From the NCBI RefSeq assembly GCF_947179515.1, contig NC_067488.1, positions 38,699,842-38,763,841 on the forward strand: a DNA stretch of 64,000 bases, written 5' to 3'. The notes beneath the pieces are model-generated. The model saw only the letters and a list, made by a program, of their open reading frames with translations. It was not told the DNA's origin and did no database searches. Numbering within the stretch: the stretch's first letter is position 1; each line of letters opens with the position of its first letter. Origin of the DNA: Apodemus sylvaticus. Lineage: Eukaryota; Chordata; Mammalia; Rodentia; Muridae. The position numbers and the translations under genes are program-made. This document shows, in pieces, positions 22,919 through 37,850 of this stretch.

Positions 22919-24056
22919 GCTAGTAGCCTTTATATACCTTCTGCCTCTCCACTGCTGGTGATAATTGCCATGCATCCCTGGGAAACTTGAACATCTACAT
23001 GAAACTACCTCCTTCTTGTCAAACCTAGTACTATATCAGATTACCAGGAGCTAGGGAGAATTGCAGCTGAGCTGGAGTCAGATGGACAAGGTGTATGATT
23101 TATGTAGAGATGGAGTAATAGGCACGGATTTTAAAATTTGATGTAGAGCTGAAGAAATTCAATAAAAAGTAGGTCTATAGAGGCACGTTTTACTGTGTGT
23201 GAATGTTTTCATAAACACCTCTGAAGAGATAATACTGTACAGGTGAGTGTAATAAAAAAGGATTTTCCTTTTCATTCCTGCCAATCTGGCCCTTTCACAA
23301 ACTCTGATGAGAGAGAAATATGAGCTTATTGGGATGGTTCTTCCTTGCTTATCTAGTTTCCTTTTTCAACCGTTCTAATCTTGTTCCCCCGCCTTTCAGA
23401 TTTTATTGAATTTTTGCAAGAGAAAAGAATTTTGCTAGAAAGGGTTTTCCTAGAAAGAGCATGTTAACCTGAATTGCTGACAAATGCGCACCTCTGCAAA
23501 TGCATCATAAGTCACCTGCAGCTAGGGTGCAGCATCCTAATGAACTCAGCTGTCTCAGGGGAAGCAAGAAAAACGCATAGAGAAAGCTCTGCATGTGTTA
23601 GAGGAGGCAATTACCCTGGAAAATGTCTAGTGCTAAAGGTTCTTGGGAAAACATACTGGCTTTGGAGATGGGTATACCTGGCCTTAATGCCTGATTCAGT
23701 TTTCAACCATCTCTGACCTCTAGATCCTAGAACCCTGACTTAATGTGATATCATAGTTTATTCTTTTGCTGGATAATTGGAAGAATAAATGTGGTGAAAG
23801 CAAGCATATTATTGTCTTGGTATCACAGGCCATGTAATCTCAGTTTCCTACTTTTCCAAAATATGATAAATTGCAATAAAATAAAATATATAAAGTAAAA
23901 TGGTAAAGAGTGAGTCCTTTATAATGGCCTGAGCTTAGAGCAACAAAGGAATAATTCAAATGGGGATGAACCCTCTTCTCTTCCCATAGTAGTCTCCTTT
24001 TCTGTATGTTCTATCTGTTCTTCATCCTTCTATTATTTCACTTAAAACTGTGTGTG

Positions 24057-24060
<4 letters not shown>
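22919..24060. other. Unique sequence, no gene recognised
   Basis: It lies downstream of the candidate first exon. I looked for an exon with an acceptor and signal-peptide-like start and found none I can support. The open frame at 23474-23716 has no familiar motif. Confidence 0.5.
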
Positions 24061-24129
<69 letters not shown>

Positions 24130-24131
24130 TG

Positions 24132-24182
<51 letters not shown>
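24061..24182. repeat. (CT)26-(GT)10-(GA)24 compound microsatellite, self-complementary
   Basis: The CT block (24061-24112) and GA block (24134-24182) are reverse complements of each other around a 20-base GT loop. Reading frames across it are artefacts. Confidence 0.97.
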
Positions 24183-24184
<2 letters not shown>

Positions 24185-24185
24185 A

Positions 24186-24590
24186 ACCATTGAACTGAGC
24201 CCAGGGTCCCCAATGGAAGAGCTAGAGAAAGGACCTAAGGAGATGAAAGGGGTTACTGCCATAGGAAGAACAATGATATCAACCAACCAGTACCCCCAGA
24301 GCTCCCAGGGATTTAACCACCAACCAGAGAGTACACGTGGAAGGACCCATGGCTCCAGCCACATGGGTAGCAGAGGATGGCCTGGTCAGACCTCAGTGAG
24401 AGGAGAGGTCCTTGGACCTGTGAAAGCTTACTGCCACAGGGTAGGGGAATGCCAGGTCAGGGGAGTTGGAGTAGGTGGGTTAGTGAGCAGGGGGAGAGGG
24501 GATGGGATAGGGGGCTTTCTAAGGGGAAAGAAAGAAAGGGGATAGCATTTGAAATGTAAATAAAAGAAAATATCTAATTTAAAAAATAGC
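24186..24590 (+). mobile_element. Old L1 3'UTR fragment (Lx-like)
   Basis: It has the 3'UTR order 'TGCCATAGGAAGAACAATGA', 'CAACCAGTACCCCCAGAGCT', 'CCATGGCTCCAGCCACAT' and 'GGATAGCATTTGAAATGTAA', then an A-rich tail. The same series recurs at 59.9-60.35 kb. It is 5'-truncated within the UTR and the left end abuts the compound microsatellite. Confidence 0.82.
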
Positions 24591-26428
24591 TGAATCTGAG
24601 AGATAGCATTCCTTCATGGTCTCTGCTTCAGTTCAGGCTTAGTGAACAAGATTAGTGATATACAGACCAAGATTAGAGATATACAAATTGAAAGTGGCCA
24701 AAATGATGCCCACTGCTTTACAGATTAAATTTAAAATTAAATTTATTAGACATAAAATGCCTTTTTAAATTGAACTGAATACCTGCTGGAAATAATAATG
24801 TAAAGTATTTATATTTTGTCTGGGTAAATCATTATAAAAGTACATTTTTTTCACTTTATAAGATTATAATATAATTGCATCTTCTCCCTATTCCCTCTCC
24901 TTCATCCAACTCCTCCTGAACACAGTCATCCTCCTGACAGGGTTGCTTAAAATAGTTTCTTTGGATTTAACACATGTCTTCTAATTCCTAGTGACTCTTT
25001 TTCTTCACTCAGTAGAGCTTTCTTTCTCATTCCCCTCTGCAGGCATGTCTCCTGTTCTGATCTCTAGTTGTATTTGCCAAGAAGTAAACAGAAATCCTAC
25101 ATGAATATATTTAGCACCACCCCCTCCACACTCACTTCCTGTCATGTATAATTACCAAAGTTTCTTGGGGAAATAAATACAAAGTTTGAGATTATCATAC
25201 ATTACAAAATGAAAAAAAATGACAAACAAGTTTTAGAGTGAGGATGTATGGGGTCAGAGTTCTAACAAAATGAATTTTAAGCAATTGTAGAAAAAATATT
25301 TCATCTTCATTCTGAAGCTATTTTTGCCAACTATATAGTTTATGCGTTGTCAGTGAGGTCTAGAGAAGATCTTCTATTCTCCACCATATCACTGACATCA
25401 CTTCTCTTAAATTACTACTTCTATTGGCCTACTAACCCATCTCCCTTCACTCTGGTTTTAGCCTGTATACACTTAGCTAACTAGGTTGATTTTTCCTAGA
25501 AAAGATCTTCATCCTCTGTTGAAGCTCACACAGTGATCAGAAAAGGGAACTTCACTATGAATGAAGTAGCTACTTAGATTTCTGAAGACATTAATTTCCC
25601 TTTAATGGTTTCTAGGTCCCTTGCCAACAAATCGAAGGGGGTTTAATTTTCCTTTATGAAGTCTTCATTGAGCATTATACAATGAACTACAATCTACGTC
25701 TGGTGTTCCTGATTAGCCTGCTAATGTATTATTCAGATCTCTTCTTACTCTAGACAAGCTCACTGGAGGTTTCCTTTATTTTATTACCAATTACCACCTG
25801 TATCAGCTGAAAAAATTATATTGTTCCACTTTATCCAATAACGCTACTCATTAGACACTTTAAAAGAAAAGCTTCTCAAGAAAGGATTGAAACTCCTTAG
25901 TAAATTGGGTTTAAATTAAATTTTCTAAACAAATATATATTTAAAATATTAAGTCTACAATAGTGAAACTCAGATCCTACTATCAATGGCATTCTTATTA
26001 AGAGGCAGCCAGACTTCTACTATAGTTTACTAATCTGCCCACATTTTCACCAGGCAAAGAATGTCAGGAGTTTACATCTATATAGTACCTAATTTTCAAA
26101 TGTGGTAGGATTCATTAGTATAATTATTGTCAACTAGCAATGTGCAAATCCCCCAATGGTGGCATTGCAGTGTGCTTTCCAGTTTTTCATGCAGACTACA
26201 TAAGTCTTCCTTGTTTCTTTTTCTGATGTTTTTCTTCTTAGTACCTTGTTTCCATAGAACTATGCTATGTTCCCAGATTATAAGAGTATCTAGGCTTGGC
26301 CTACATTCAAGGAGAAATGATAGGATTATATAGGGACCAAAACAACTCAACTTCTGGCATGACAATAGCCAACATCTATGAAAACTGCAGGAAGGCATGA
26401 GCAGACACAACTTCATGGTGTTTTTTCT
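24591..26428. other. Unique AT-rich sequence, no gene recognised
   Basis: No recognised exon, RNA gene or mobile element. Confidence 0.5.
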
Positions 26429-26835
26429 CCCTCCTTCCTTCCTTCCTTCCTTCCTTCCTTCCTTCCTTCCTTCCCTCCTTCCCTCCCTCCCTCTCTCCCT
26501 TCTTTCCTCTTTTTCTCCCTCCCTCCCTCTCTCCTTCTCTCTGTCTCTCTTCTTCCTTTTCTCCCTCCCTCTCCCTCCCCCATTTTCTCCCTCCCTCCCC
26601 CTCTATCCGTCTCCCTTCCTCACTCTCCTTCCTTCTTGCCTTACTCCCTTCATCCATTCCTTGTTCCCCTTCTTCCTGTGTTCTTTCCTTGTATTATTTC
26701 TCTCTTCTTTCTCCTTTCTGTTTTCTTTTCCTCACTTCTCCTTTCCTTTTTCCTTCCTCCATCTCTGCTTCTTTCTTCTCTCCATCCTTTTCCACTCTCC
26801 TTCCTTTTCCTCTTTTTTCCTCTTCTAATTCATCC
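26429..26835. repeat. Long pyrimidine tract, (TTCC)n at its start
   Basis: About 400 bp of almost pure C/T on the top strand, with a regular TTCC array at 26432-26473 and then irregular CT-rich text. The Ser/Pro/Leu-rich frames here are artefacts. Confidence 0.95.
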
Positions 26836-27689
26836 TTTATCCTCTTCCTCTCCATACCAAGGTTCTCCTTATTATATAAGTTGAGAGTAGAATAACAATA
26901 CAAAATAAAACAAAATCTGTATCTTTTTTTCTAGATACTTGATATCCAGACAGCCAAGGGATTGATTTTTCTTACAAACCATGAAATGGTGCCCCAAGAA
27001 ACTCAAAAATGTTACAAAATATCAAATACCTTTTAAAAATGTATTCTTCTATAATATTGACAGCAGTTTCCCTTCCCTCCTGTCCTGTCAGTGCCACTTC
27101 TCCCACTACTTCCCCTCTTCTCCACATTCACTCCTACTCCATGTCCCTTGTTTAAAGGGAAGGCTTCCTAGGGATATCAACCAAGCATGGGATATGGACT
27201 TGTAGTAAGACTAGGCACATCCTTTCATATAAAGACTGGACATAGTAATTCAGTAGGAAGTAAAAGTTCTAAAACAACAGGCAAAAGTGTCAGAGGCAGC
27301 TCCTGTTCCCACTGTTAGGTGTTCCACAAGAACATCAAGCTACACAACAATAACATATATGCAGAGGACCAAGGTCAGACCATACAGATTCCCTGATTGT
27401 TGTTTCTGTCTCTTTGAGCCCCTATGAGCCCTGGTAATTACTTCACTGGGCGATTTTGTTGTAGTGTCCTTGACCTCTCTGGGTACTATAATTCATCCTT
27501 GACCTCTTCTGCAGGACTCTAAGAGCTCTGCCTAATGTTAGGCTGTGGGTCTTGCTATCTGTTCTCATTAGTAGCTAGATGAAGTCTGTGTGATAATGAT
27601 TATGCTAGGCTCTAGGCTACTAGAATAGGAGAGTATCATTAAAAATAATTTCATTGACTTTCTTTTTTTTCCTGATTATGTTTGGTGCT
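26836..27689. other. Unique sequence, no gene recognised
   Basis: No recognised feature. Confidence 0.5.
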
Positions 27690-28090
27690 ATAGGGGATGG
27701 AAACAGGCAGAAACAAAATGAACTGAGAGACTACTACAATAGATGAGTGGAACTGGGTGGAATTTCGTGGCTGAAGTGGAAACCTAGTGCAATGGAAACT
27801 ACTGGGAATCTACTAGAATGACTTTAGAGAAAATTCCTAGTAATGACGGATACAAAGCTTGAACAGGCCATCTTCTGGCACCATGCAAGACTTCCAAGAG
27901 AGGGATTAGAACATCAACCCAGCCATAAAACCACCTGCCTGCAAGATGTGCTGGAGATAGGTGATATAGAACTTGTGGGTATGGACACAATGATTGGTCT
28001 AACTTGAGACCCATGCCATAAGATGCAGCTCACTATTGACACTGTCTGGAAAGCAAGGACCCAGAGGGTGAATGGCCCAGAAGCCTAATA
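27690..28090 (+). repeat. Decayed interspersed repeat, family uncertain
   Basis: 'CATCTTCTGGCACCATGCAA', 'ACAAGATGTGCTGGAG' and 'CACAGAACTTGTGGG'-like wording (seen here as 'ATAGAACTTGTGGG') recall a common rodent repeat I cannot name with certainty. No coding potential was seen. Confidence 0.35.
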
Positions 28091-28350
28091 CAACATTTTA
28101 TTTTGATCAAATATTGTAAAGGTAGTATGTATCACATGACCTGAAGATAACTAGGAACTGTGCCTGCCATACAAGTATAGGATGGAATGATTTCTTTGTT
28201 CATTTGTGTAGCATTCTCTGGAGGCTAAGAGGACATCTAAGGGACCATTGATTGACTTTGGTGTCTGCTGTGGAGCTAGGTGTCTCATTCTTTAATCCTA
28301 TGTGTATGAGGATGACTTAGCCTATCACATTGTTAAAGGCTTCACATCTT

Positions 28351-29323
28351 TTATTTTTTAATTTTATTCGATATATTTTTTATTTACATTTCAAATGATT
28401 TCCCCTTTTCTGGTCCCCCACTCCCTGAAAGTCACATAAGCTCCCTTCCCTCCCTCTGTTCTACCACCCATCCCTTCCCACTTCCCTGTCTGGTTTTGTC
28501 TTATACTGCTACACTGAATCTTTCCAGAACCAGGGGCCACTCCTCCGTTCGTCTTGTACCTCATTTGATGTGTGGTATTCCAGTTTTCCAGACTAATATC
28601 CACTTATTAGTGAGTGCATACCATGATTGATCTTTTGAGACTGGGTTACCTCACTTAGTATGATGTTCTCCAGCTCCATCCATTTGCCTAAGAATTTCAT
28701 GAATTCATTGTTTCTAATGGCTGAATAGTACTCCATTGTGTATATATACCACATTTTTTGCATCCATTCTTCTGTTGAGGGATACCTGGGTTCTTTCCAG
28801 CTTCTGGCTATGATAAATAGGGCTGCTATGAACATAGTGGAGCATATATCCTTATTACATGCTGGGGAATCCTCTGGGTATATGCCCAGGAGTGGTATAG
28901 CAGGATCTTTCGGGAAGTGACATGCCAAGTTTTCCTAGGAACTGCCAGACTGATTTCCAGAGTGGTTGTACTAATTTGCAACCCCACCAGCAGTGGAGGA
29001 GTGTTCCTCTTTCTCTACATCCTCGCCAACACCTGCTGTCTCCTGAGTTTTTAATCTTAGCAATTCTGACTGGTGTAAGGTGAAATCTCATGGTTGTTTT
29101 GATTTGCATTTCCCTGATGACTAGTGAAGTTGAGTATTTTTTAAGATGTTTCTCCGCCATCCGAAGTTCTTCAGGTGAGAATTCTTTGTTTAACTCTGTA
29201 CCCCGTTTTTTAATAGGGTTATTTGGTTTTCTGGGGTCTAACTTCTTGAGTTCTTTGTATATATTGAATATTAGCCCTCTATCTGATGTAGGGTTGGTGA
29301 AGATCTTTTCCCAATTTGTTGGT
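28351..29323 (-). mobile_element. 5'-truncated LINE-1
   Basis: It has a poly(T)-rich start, a 3'UTR in reverse complement from 28370, the ORF2 stop at 28593 ('SLISGY'), and runs upstream to 'PTNWEKIFTNPTSD' where it is cut. Imperfect 15-bp target duplications flank it (AAGGCTTCACATCTT 28336-28350; AAGGTTCCACATCTT 29324-29338; 2 mismatches). One frameshift lies near 28860-28925, between the two open pieces. It is slightly older than the copy at 21.1 kb. Confidence 0.93.
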
Positions 29324-29338
29324 AAGGTTCCACATCTT

Positions 29339-31093
29339 AATAAAGCAAAAACAGCAACAAAAACAACAACAACAGCAAAACAGAAAACAAAAGGAGACAT
29401 ATTGGCAACATTTGATTTTTTTCCTCTTCTCTTCTTCATGTGTTTGTGGGTACAGTGCATGCTTCTGTGTGTGTGAGTACGTGTGTTTAGGGGTGGTGTT
29501 AACAAGTATGTACATGCTGCATTTGGTGGCCTAAGGTTAATATTGAGAATATTTCTTGACTTCTCTTCTGCCTAATTCTTTTCAGATAGTATCTCTTGAT
29601 CAAATTCACCTATATGGTCTGCCCTGGGCTCCCTTCTTTTTTGGGGATGGGGTTCTAAGAAAGCTACCATACACATTTGCCTTTTCCATGAGTTCTGGAG
29701 ATCTAAACCCTGGTACATTTTCTTGGAGGGGGAAACAATTGTTTTAATCATCAAGCAGTCTTCAGAATACAGCAAGTAAATTTTGGAAGGAACAATTCTA
29801 AACTGGATCTTTCAAAGTGGCAAAGCTCTCATTCCTTAGATCTTGTAAGTTGACAGATACTCTTATATCATATAACAAAACTATACTCTTTCACCTGTGA
29901 GCAATCTTTAACACAGAAAAGGAAGACTTGTTTAAAGATAACAGTTTTTCTTGGATAAAATGAAAAATTAATTTGTTTCCTTAAAAGTTACCTTCTTTGA
30001 AAAACCAAAACAAAGAAACAACAAATAAACAAACCAATTAACAAAGACAAATGAATGGGCAAACAACAGCATTAGTAAGCCTGAGTACCATAGATAACAC
30101 TGTTCATATTTCATTTTGCATCCTTTGACCTGGTAGACTGGAAGAGGTTAGCATGGGAAGGTTGGTTGATTGAGTCTGTCTTTTTATAACCTATTTAATG
30201 TGTTTATTTATCAACTACTTATACATCTGCAGGTATGGCGGTAAAAAGGCTTTCTGCCTACCGTAACATTTGTGTTGTTCTCCTAAGGTTACACAGCTCT
30301 GTTCATTACCTAGTGAGGTTAAATGCAAAGTGTAGTAAATGAGGTCAATGCAGAGTGCTGCACATCCTGATACCTGACCTCTTCTCAAGTGTAGACATCA
30401 ACAACACCAATGTTTAGGTCTTCGAATTGAGGTCACAAACTTTCTGAATTAGTTCTCACTGGACACCAGTTCTAATTTGAGTCTTTATGTCATGGTGAAA
30501 CATTAAGTAACTCAGCAGGAATCAAGTCCATCTGTGAGTCCTATACATCAAGGCATGCCTCAGTCCTGAAAATCTGCAGCCTGTAGAACTGTGATAGTAC
30601 TTGAGGTATGCACTAAATATAAAATTAAAGGATAGTACCATTTTATTGTATTTTTATTATTTAAAACTATTTTTAAATTAAAATATATGTCATTATATTC
30701 TTCACCTCTCCTAAGTCCTTCAAGATATTCTCCCCCTCTTTAAATACTCACCTTTAAGTTCTTTCTCCAAAAATTCCCAAAAAGCCAAAACCCAATATAA
30801 CAACAAATTCCCCAACATCAAGTAAACAAAACAACACCTAAACAGAAACAAACAGACCACCATCAACAAAATCCCCATAAAACAGTCGCCACATAAAAGC
30901 ATAAAACAACAACAACAAAAACCTTTGGAATCCATTCCATATTGTGTAATTACTACTGAAAGTTAGGCCTGTTTTGAAGAAGTTGGTGTACCTGGTGTCA
31001 CTCAACTGGAGAAAATGGACTCTTTTTTTTTTTTCTATCAAGCAAGTATAAATGTCATTTCAGTTGTCAACCTGTACCATAGTGGCTAGATTT
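29339..31093. other. Mostly unique AT-rich sequence
   Basis: A short (AAC)n-rich patch is at 29345-29390. About 30640-31040 is A/T-biased with a 'TTTTAATT...CCTCTCCTAAGTCC' start that may be a very old L1 3'UTR in reverse. I cannot support it further. No gene was recognised. Confidence 0.45.
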
Positions 31094-31143
31094 TCATTCA
31101 TTCATTCATTCACTCACTCACTCACTCACTTATTCATTCATTT
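31094..31143. repeat. (ATTC)n/(ACTC)n microsatellite
   Basis: ATTC units switching to ACTC and back. Confidence 0.95.
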
Positions 31144-31254
31144 AAAGAAGGCATAGGGATATCCCCATTTTAAGCATAATCAGAATAGGCAAAAAGAGGA
31201 AAATGAACTCCATCACAGGGAAAGAACCAAAGGAGCTGAAACAAGTGTATTCTA

Positions 31255-31610
31255 TAGGGTTTTGTTTTATCCCCGTGTCAAAATACTTAATAAAGGCAAT
31301 TTAAGGGAGTGAAGGGCCATTCTGATCTGGAATGATAGAGTCTATTATGGGAGGAAAAGCATGAAAATTGACACAAATCAGTCTGGGACAACAAAATATT
31401 TGATGGAGATTGTTGGTATCTTTGCAGATCAGACATTAGGGAACATGGTCCTGAAGCAGAGCCAGGTTATAAACCTCAAGGCCCAAACATAGTGGTCTAG
31501 ATCCCATAGATGCTACAACCTTCCAAATTGGCATGCTATCAGGGGATTAACCATCCAACAACATGAACCTGTGAGGGACTTCTCACAGTCCAATCACAAT
31601 GAGACTCTTT
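31255..31610 (+). repeat. MaLR-type (MT-like) solo LTR, decayed
   Basis: The order 'GTGTCAAAATACTTAATAAA', 'GGCAATTTAAGGGAG', 'AGAGTCTATTATGGGAGG', 'ACAACCTTCCAAATTGGC' and 'AACATGAACCTGTGAGGGAC' follows the plan I know for rodent MT LTRs of the MaLR group. No internal region or partner LTR is present. It is an old, non-coding relic. Confidence 0.55.
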
Positions 31611-33410
31611 GGTAACCAACCACAAGTGAAATAGAAGATTCAGTGGACAACCATGTAGAGAAACATATTGAGTATGTTCTGGAAATTAGGTAATGTTTTT
31701 CTGAGCTGGACGCTCTGCCTACAATTCCATGTTCTGGGATAAGCTCCATCTGGCTGTACTGGGACTCAGCACACAACATACCAGGAAGGAAATGAGAACC
31801 CTGAAGAAAGTGTCCTATGAACTGGGATGTATTTTTAGTATGCTACCATTACAGGGGACCAGGCTATACCAGGTTTGAAGACTAGGGCCTAAGCCGAGCT
31901 CTGATATCTCTTGACACTGAAACTTCAATGGAATTAGCCCTGGTAGTAAGAAGTTATTATTATTGAATGATGAACTAAGTTATTTCATATACAAACAGTA
32001 TTTCATAAAGTTCCTTTCAAACAATTGTGATTGGCATTTCCACTTCAAAATAATGAAAGCAAAAACCAAAAAAAAAAAAAATATGACTACTAACTGTGAT
32101 ACAAAGTAACTCAGTTCCAGAGGCGGGCCTTAACCCAATCTTCAGCATTACCCAGTAAGCTTCAATGTTCTCAAGGGCAGAAGGAGTCAGCTCCACTTGG
32201 GTGAGTCTGCTGATGTGATTCCTCATCAGGCCTGCTGTGAAGATTCTAGCTCACTGCCTGTTAACTTGTGATTACCTTTAAGTGATGGTCTGTGTCATTC
32301 CATATTTTGGTTGCAAGGGACAGAATGCAACTTCGTTTCACTGAAGTAGAAAAGGATCTTCATAAAATATTTTCTCTTAATTGTCAAAACTATAATGTAA
32401 CTCAGTACCCTGCTACGCAAGGAAGTGTGTGGTAGAAGAAAATGGTTGTCCTGGGATAATCTGAAGAGAATACCATCAAGAAAATTATTTATTAGACTCA
32501 ACGTGAACCCTACTATTACTGTTTTTTTTTTAGCAAATATACACTAATGGACAAAGCATTGCCTCCTTCTCTCTCCCTCCCCCCTCTCTATTCCCCAAGG
32601 GAATTTCCAACCTATCATAATTGCCACTGCTAGAAAATAGGTCTTGGTCATGAAACATGTAGGGGTTATATCTGGATCCTATGGTCACATCTGGAGCCAA
32701 TGATAACACACACTAAGGGAAAACATCTTCCCTCTCCTCGAAGTTGTCTTTTACACTAGGGGGTCATATTTTTCCCCTACTAAGTTATTAGTGACAAGAT
32801 TTCAGTACCCTTCCAAAAGGCACTGGCACAGGTGCACATACACCCACACAGAGACACACAGAGGCATACACAGACAACTAGGAAACAAAGTAGCAGAGCT
32901 CTACAGCAAATGTCACAACCAGGCTGCACTGACAGTCCCTGTGGTCCCATGTTGAGTATTTTCAACTGCCAAGGGGATATGTCACAGCAGTAATCATTGA
33001 CAAAATGTTTGACATGTCACCAGTGGCTCCTGGAGGTCATGGTTCTGGTGTCCTATGGTAAAATGACTCATTTTTTTTTAATTCCCAAAGAATACAGAGC
33101 ATCAGTAATAGTGCCGTGTTACCATTTGTACAATATGTATGCATATTGGATCTGTGGTCATGCCAGCTAAAGCTGAAGCAAGCTTTAGGAGTAGAATTAA
33201 GAATGAGTGACAACTTTGCCTCCACATAGCACCCCATGCATGTTATAACAGCATTCAGGAGGCAGAAGCAGGACTATGAAATTTCATGTTGAGTTATGGG
33301 CTACCAGAGGCTGACTCCAAATAGCATGAGCCTGGCAATTGTACATAAAAATTCACAGTGGTTATAATAGCTGGCACAAGACCTGAACGAGCTTAAGTCA
33401 GACATTCCAG
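31611..33410. other. Unique sequence, no gene recognised
   Basis: No recognised exon or repeat apart from short A-runs. A weak B1-like scrap ('ATTCAGGAGGCAGAAGCAGG') occurs at 33252-33271. Confidence 0.5.

Positions 33411-35195
<1,785 letters not shown>

Positions 35196-35233
<38 letters not shown>
35196..35233. repeat. (TG)n microsatellite
   Basis: Pure TG dinucleotides. Confidence 0.97.
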
Positions 35234-35234
<1 letters not shown>

Positions 35235-35597
35235 CCTACGTGCTGTTTCCATAAGCGGGCAGCAGTGTCAAGATCTGTTCTGCCTTATTGAATTTTTATT
35301 GAGCAGCCAGCATCATATCTGTGGCAAGGATTATTGTAGCTGTCAGTATTATCATAATAATCAAATAAGAGAAGTGAGGTCGCTCTTTCAGTAGGGCCAT
35401 TTGACATTTTTGCATGTGTCTGTCTCCTTACCATCACTTTAGTCTGTTTAGAGATTGACTTAGCCTGCCCTCCTGCCAATCCAATGCTTTCAAATATACA
35501 TAGGTCGTACAGAGTGCTGGGTAACATTCAAGGTGGAAGGGATGTCACTGTGTTCAGGCAGAGAAAGTGTATTTAGGGTGTGGTTCCCTTTGTGCCT

Positions 35598-35620
35598 TTC
35601 TTTCTTTCTTTCTTTCTTTC

Positions 35621-35663
<43 letters not shown>
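35598..35663. repeat. (TTTC)n microsatellite
   Basis: TTTC units with one short interruption. Confidence 0.97.
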
Positions 35664-35665
<2 letters not shown>

Positions 35666-35889
35666 TCTGTTCTTTTTTCTTATTAATACAATTATTTTAT
35701 TTCAAAGAACTTATGAATAAATATAACACCCAGAGAGATTAATATAGCCCAAACTCAAACTATTGCCCAGTTGCTCTATGATCTCATTTTAAAATAGTCC
35801 TTACACTTATTTATTAGTTTATGTGAGTTTCTATGAACACTTGTATACATGACAGATAAAATATAATCCACATGTGACTATTTTCTTTT

Positions 35890-36427
35890 TTTTATAAATT
35901 TAATTTCTTTTAATTTTTTTTTTTACTTTTTCACTTTACATCCTGCTTACTGCCCCCTCACAGTCACCCCCTCCCACAATCCTTCCCCCATTCTCCCTCC
36001 CCTTCTCCTCTGAGCAAGTACCCACCCCATCCCCAGGTACTCCCCTCACCCTGGTACTTCAAGTCTCTGAAAGGCTAGACACTTCCTATCCCACCAAAGC
36101 CAGACAAGGCAGCCTATATAGCAGAATATATCCAACGTACAGGCAACAGCTTTGGGGATAGCCCCTGTTCCAGTTTTTCAGGATCCACATGAAGGTCAAA
36201 CTACACATTTACTACATATAAGCAGGGAGGTCTAGGTCCAGCTTGTGTTTCATACTCTGAGAACCTTAAGAGTACAGGTCAATTGATTCTGTTGGTCTTT
36301 CTGTGGAGTCCCTATCCCCTTTGGGACCTGCAATCTTTCTTCTTTTTCTTCTTTAAGAGTCCCCAAGCTCCATCCAGTGTTTGTCTTTGGGTGTCTGTAT
36401 CTGTTTGAGTTAGCTGCTGGGTGGAGC
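35890..36427 (-). mobile_element. Old L1 3'UTR fragment
   Basis: On the + strand it begins with a T-rich tail, then 'TCACTTTACATCCTGCTTAC', C-rich blocks, 'CTTCAAGTCTCTGAAAGGCT' and 'AAGCTCCATCCAGTGTTTG', ending at 'GCTGCTGGGTGGAGC'. This is the reverse complement of an old murine L1 3'UTR. No ORF is attached. Confidence 0.65.
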
Positions 36428-36548
36428 TCACATTTCTAATTTTAGCTTCTACTATGTGGGTCCAGTGTCTGAACTCAGGTTATCAGGCTTGGAGGCAAGT
36501 CCTTTATTCACTGAACATTCTTGCCAACTCCATGCTCTCATTTCTTTT

Positions 36549-36995
36549 AGTTGTTGTTATCATCATCATCATCATCATCATATCTTTTTTTTTTTTACAG
36601 TCCATTCATCATATCCTCCTCCTGGTCTACCCTCCAACTCTTCCTCATCCCATTTCTCCTCCCCTGTCTCCAAGAGGATGTCCCCAACCCCCACCGCTAA
36701 CCCACTAGACCTCTCTACTCCCTGGGACCTCAAATCTCTAGTGGGTTAGGTACTTCTTCTCTCACTGAGTCCAGACCAGGCAGTCCTCTGCAGTATATGT
36801 GTCAAGGGCTTCAGACCAGCTTGTGTATGCTGCCTGGTTGGTGGCCCAGTGTCTGAGAGATTTCAGGGAGTCCAGGTTAGTTGAGACTGCTTATTTTCCT
36901 TTGGGAGGTCACCCTTTTCCCCAGCTTCTTCCAGCTTTTAAAAGCATAACTTCACTGAGGCCACCAGACATCATTTCTACTGAGGGCCCCCAGGG
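36549..36995 (-). mobile_element. Old L1 3'UTR fragment with (ATC)n/T tail
   Basis: It has an (ATC)n block (36559-36581) and T-run at its 3' end. Then follows the reverse complement of the 3'UTR type seen at 8.15-8.63 kb ('TTGAGACTGC', 'GGTCCAGTGTCTGAGAGAT'-like wording, here 'GTGTCTGAGAGATTTCAGGG'). Two independent copies in one window support the assignment. Confidence 0.75.
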
Positions 36996-37850
36996 GTTAG
37001 GTGTATTGACTATTTCATTTCTACAGTACTGTATGTAGCTCGTTGTATTCCTTCCTCCTATGATTTTAGTGACTTTCCAGTGTAACTGTAGTTATAAATT
37101 CTAAAACCTATGCAGAGAGGTACTCATTAATGAAGCTCATCTGTAACTAGGAATGTTTACTTGATAGAACATGGCCAAAATCCTGCTTACCCTTCCTAAT
37201 GGTTTCCACCACTGCTTAATGAGGGGGTGACTGTCCCTTTGTTTCCCTCCCTGGGTTTTTAACAAAGATGGCCTTACCTCAGATGTCCTCTGAAAGTCTA
37301 CTCTTTCCAGAACTCCTTAGGAGAGCAACTGTACCTGTTGGACTCCAACTTTGCCACTCACTGAACTATGTTCAAGGGCAGAGACCCATGTCCTAAATTC
37401 ATGAGAGAATGTGAATGACCAATATTAACTATTGTAACTTAATTTTTTATTTATAAAATTTTGACAAGTATGACTCTGTATATGTGTTTAAATATACTGA
37501 GTCCCATTTTAGTTACTTTGATTATGAAATTTGAAATTATGAACTAAACCTAAGAAATTTAATCTCCTAAGAAAACTATTATATTGAGAACTATAAGCTT
37601 TTATTAGTAGCTAAAGATAAATTATGGTCCCAATACAGTGGTAATCTGGCTTCCAGTGGGAAATGGTAGAAGAATCTTTAAGTGTACTGTGTGACCAGAC
37701 AGTGATTACACAAATGTAACCTAAGGGTTTGAACCTTGCAATCTATAGACAGTTATAATTCATTTTTTATTTTTAAATGTAATTTTAAAATGTTTTAGTT
37801 ATTGTTCCTCTCTTTATAAATATTTACCAATATAATTGGTAATTGGCAAT
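36996..37850. other. Unique sequence, no gene recognised
   Basis: No recognised feature. Confidence 0.5.

Noticed and set aside
26376..26903. Long Pro/Ser/Leu or Arg/Glu/Gly frames on both strands
   Set aside because: Artefacts of a pyrimidine tract with no stop codons.
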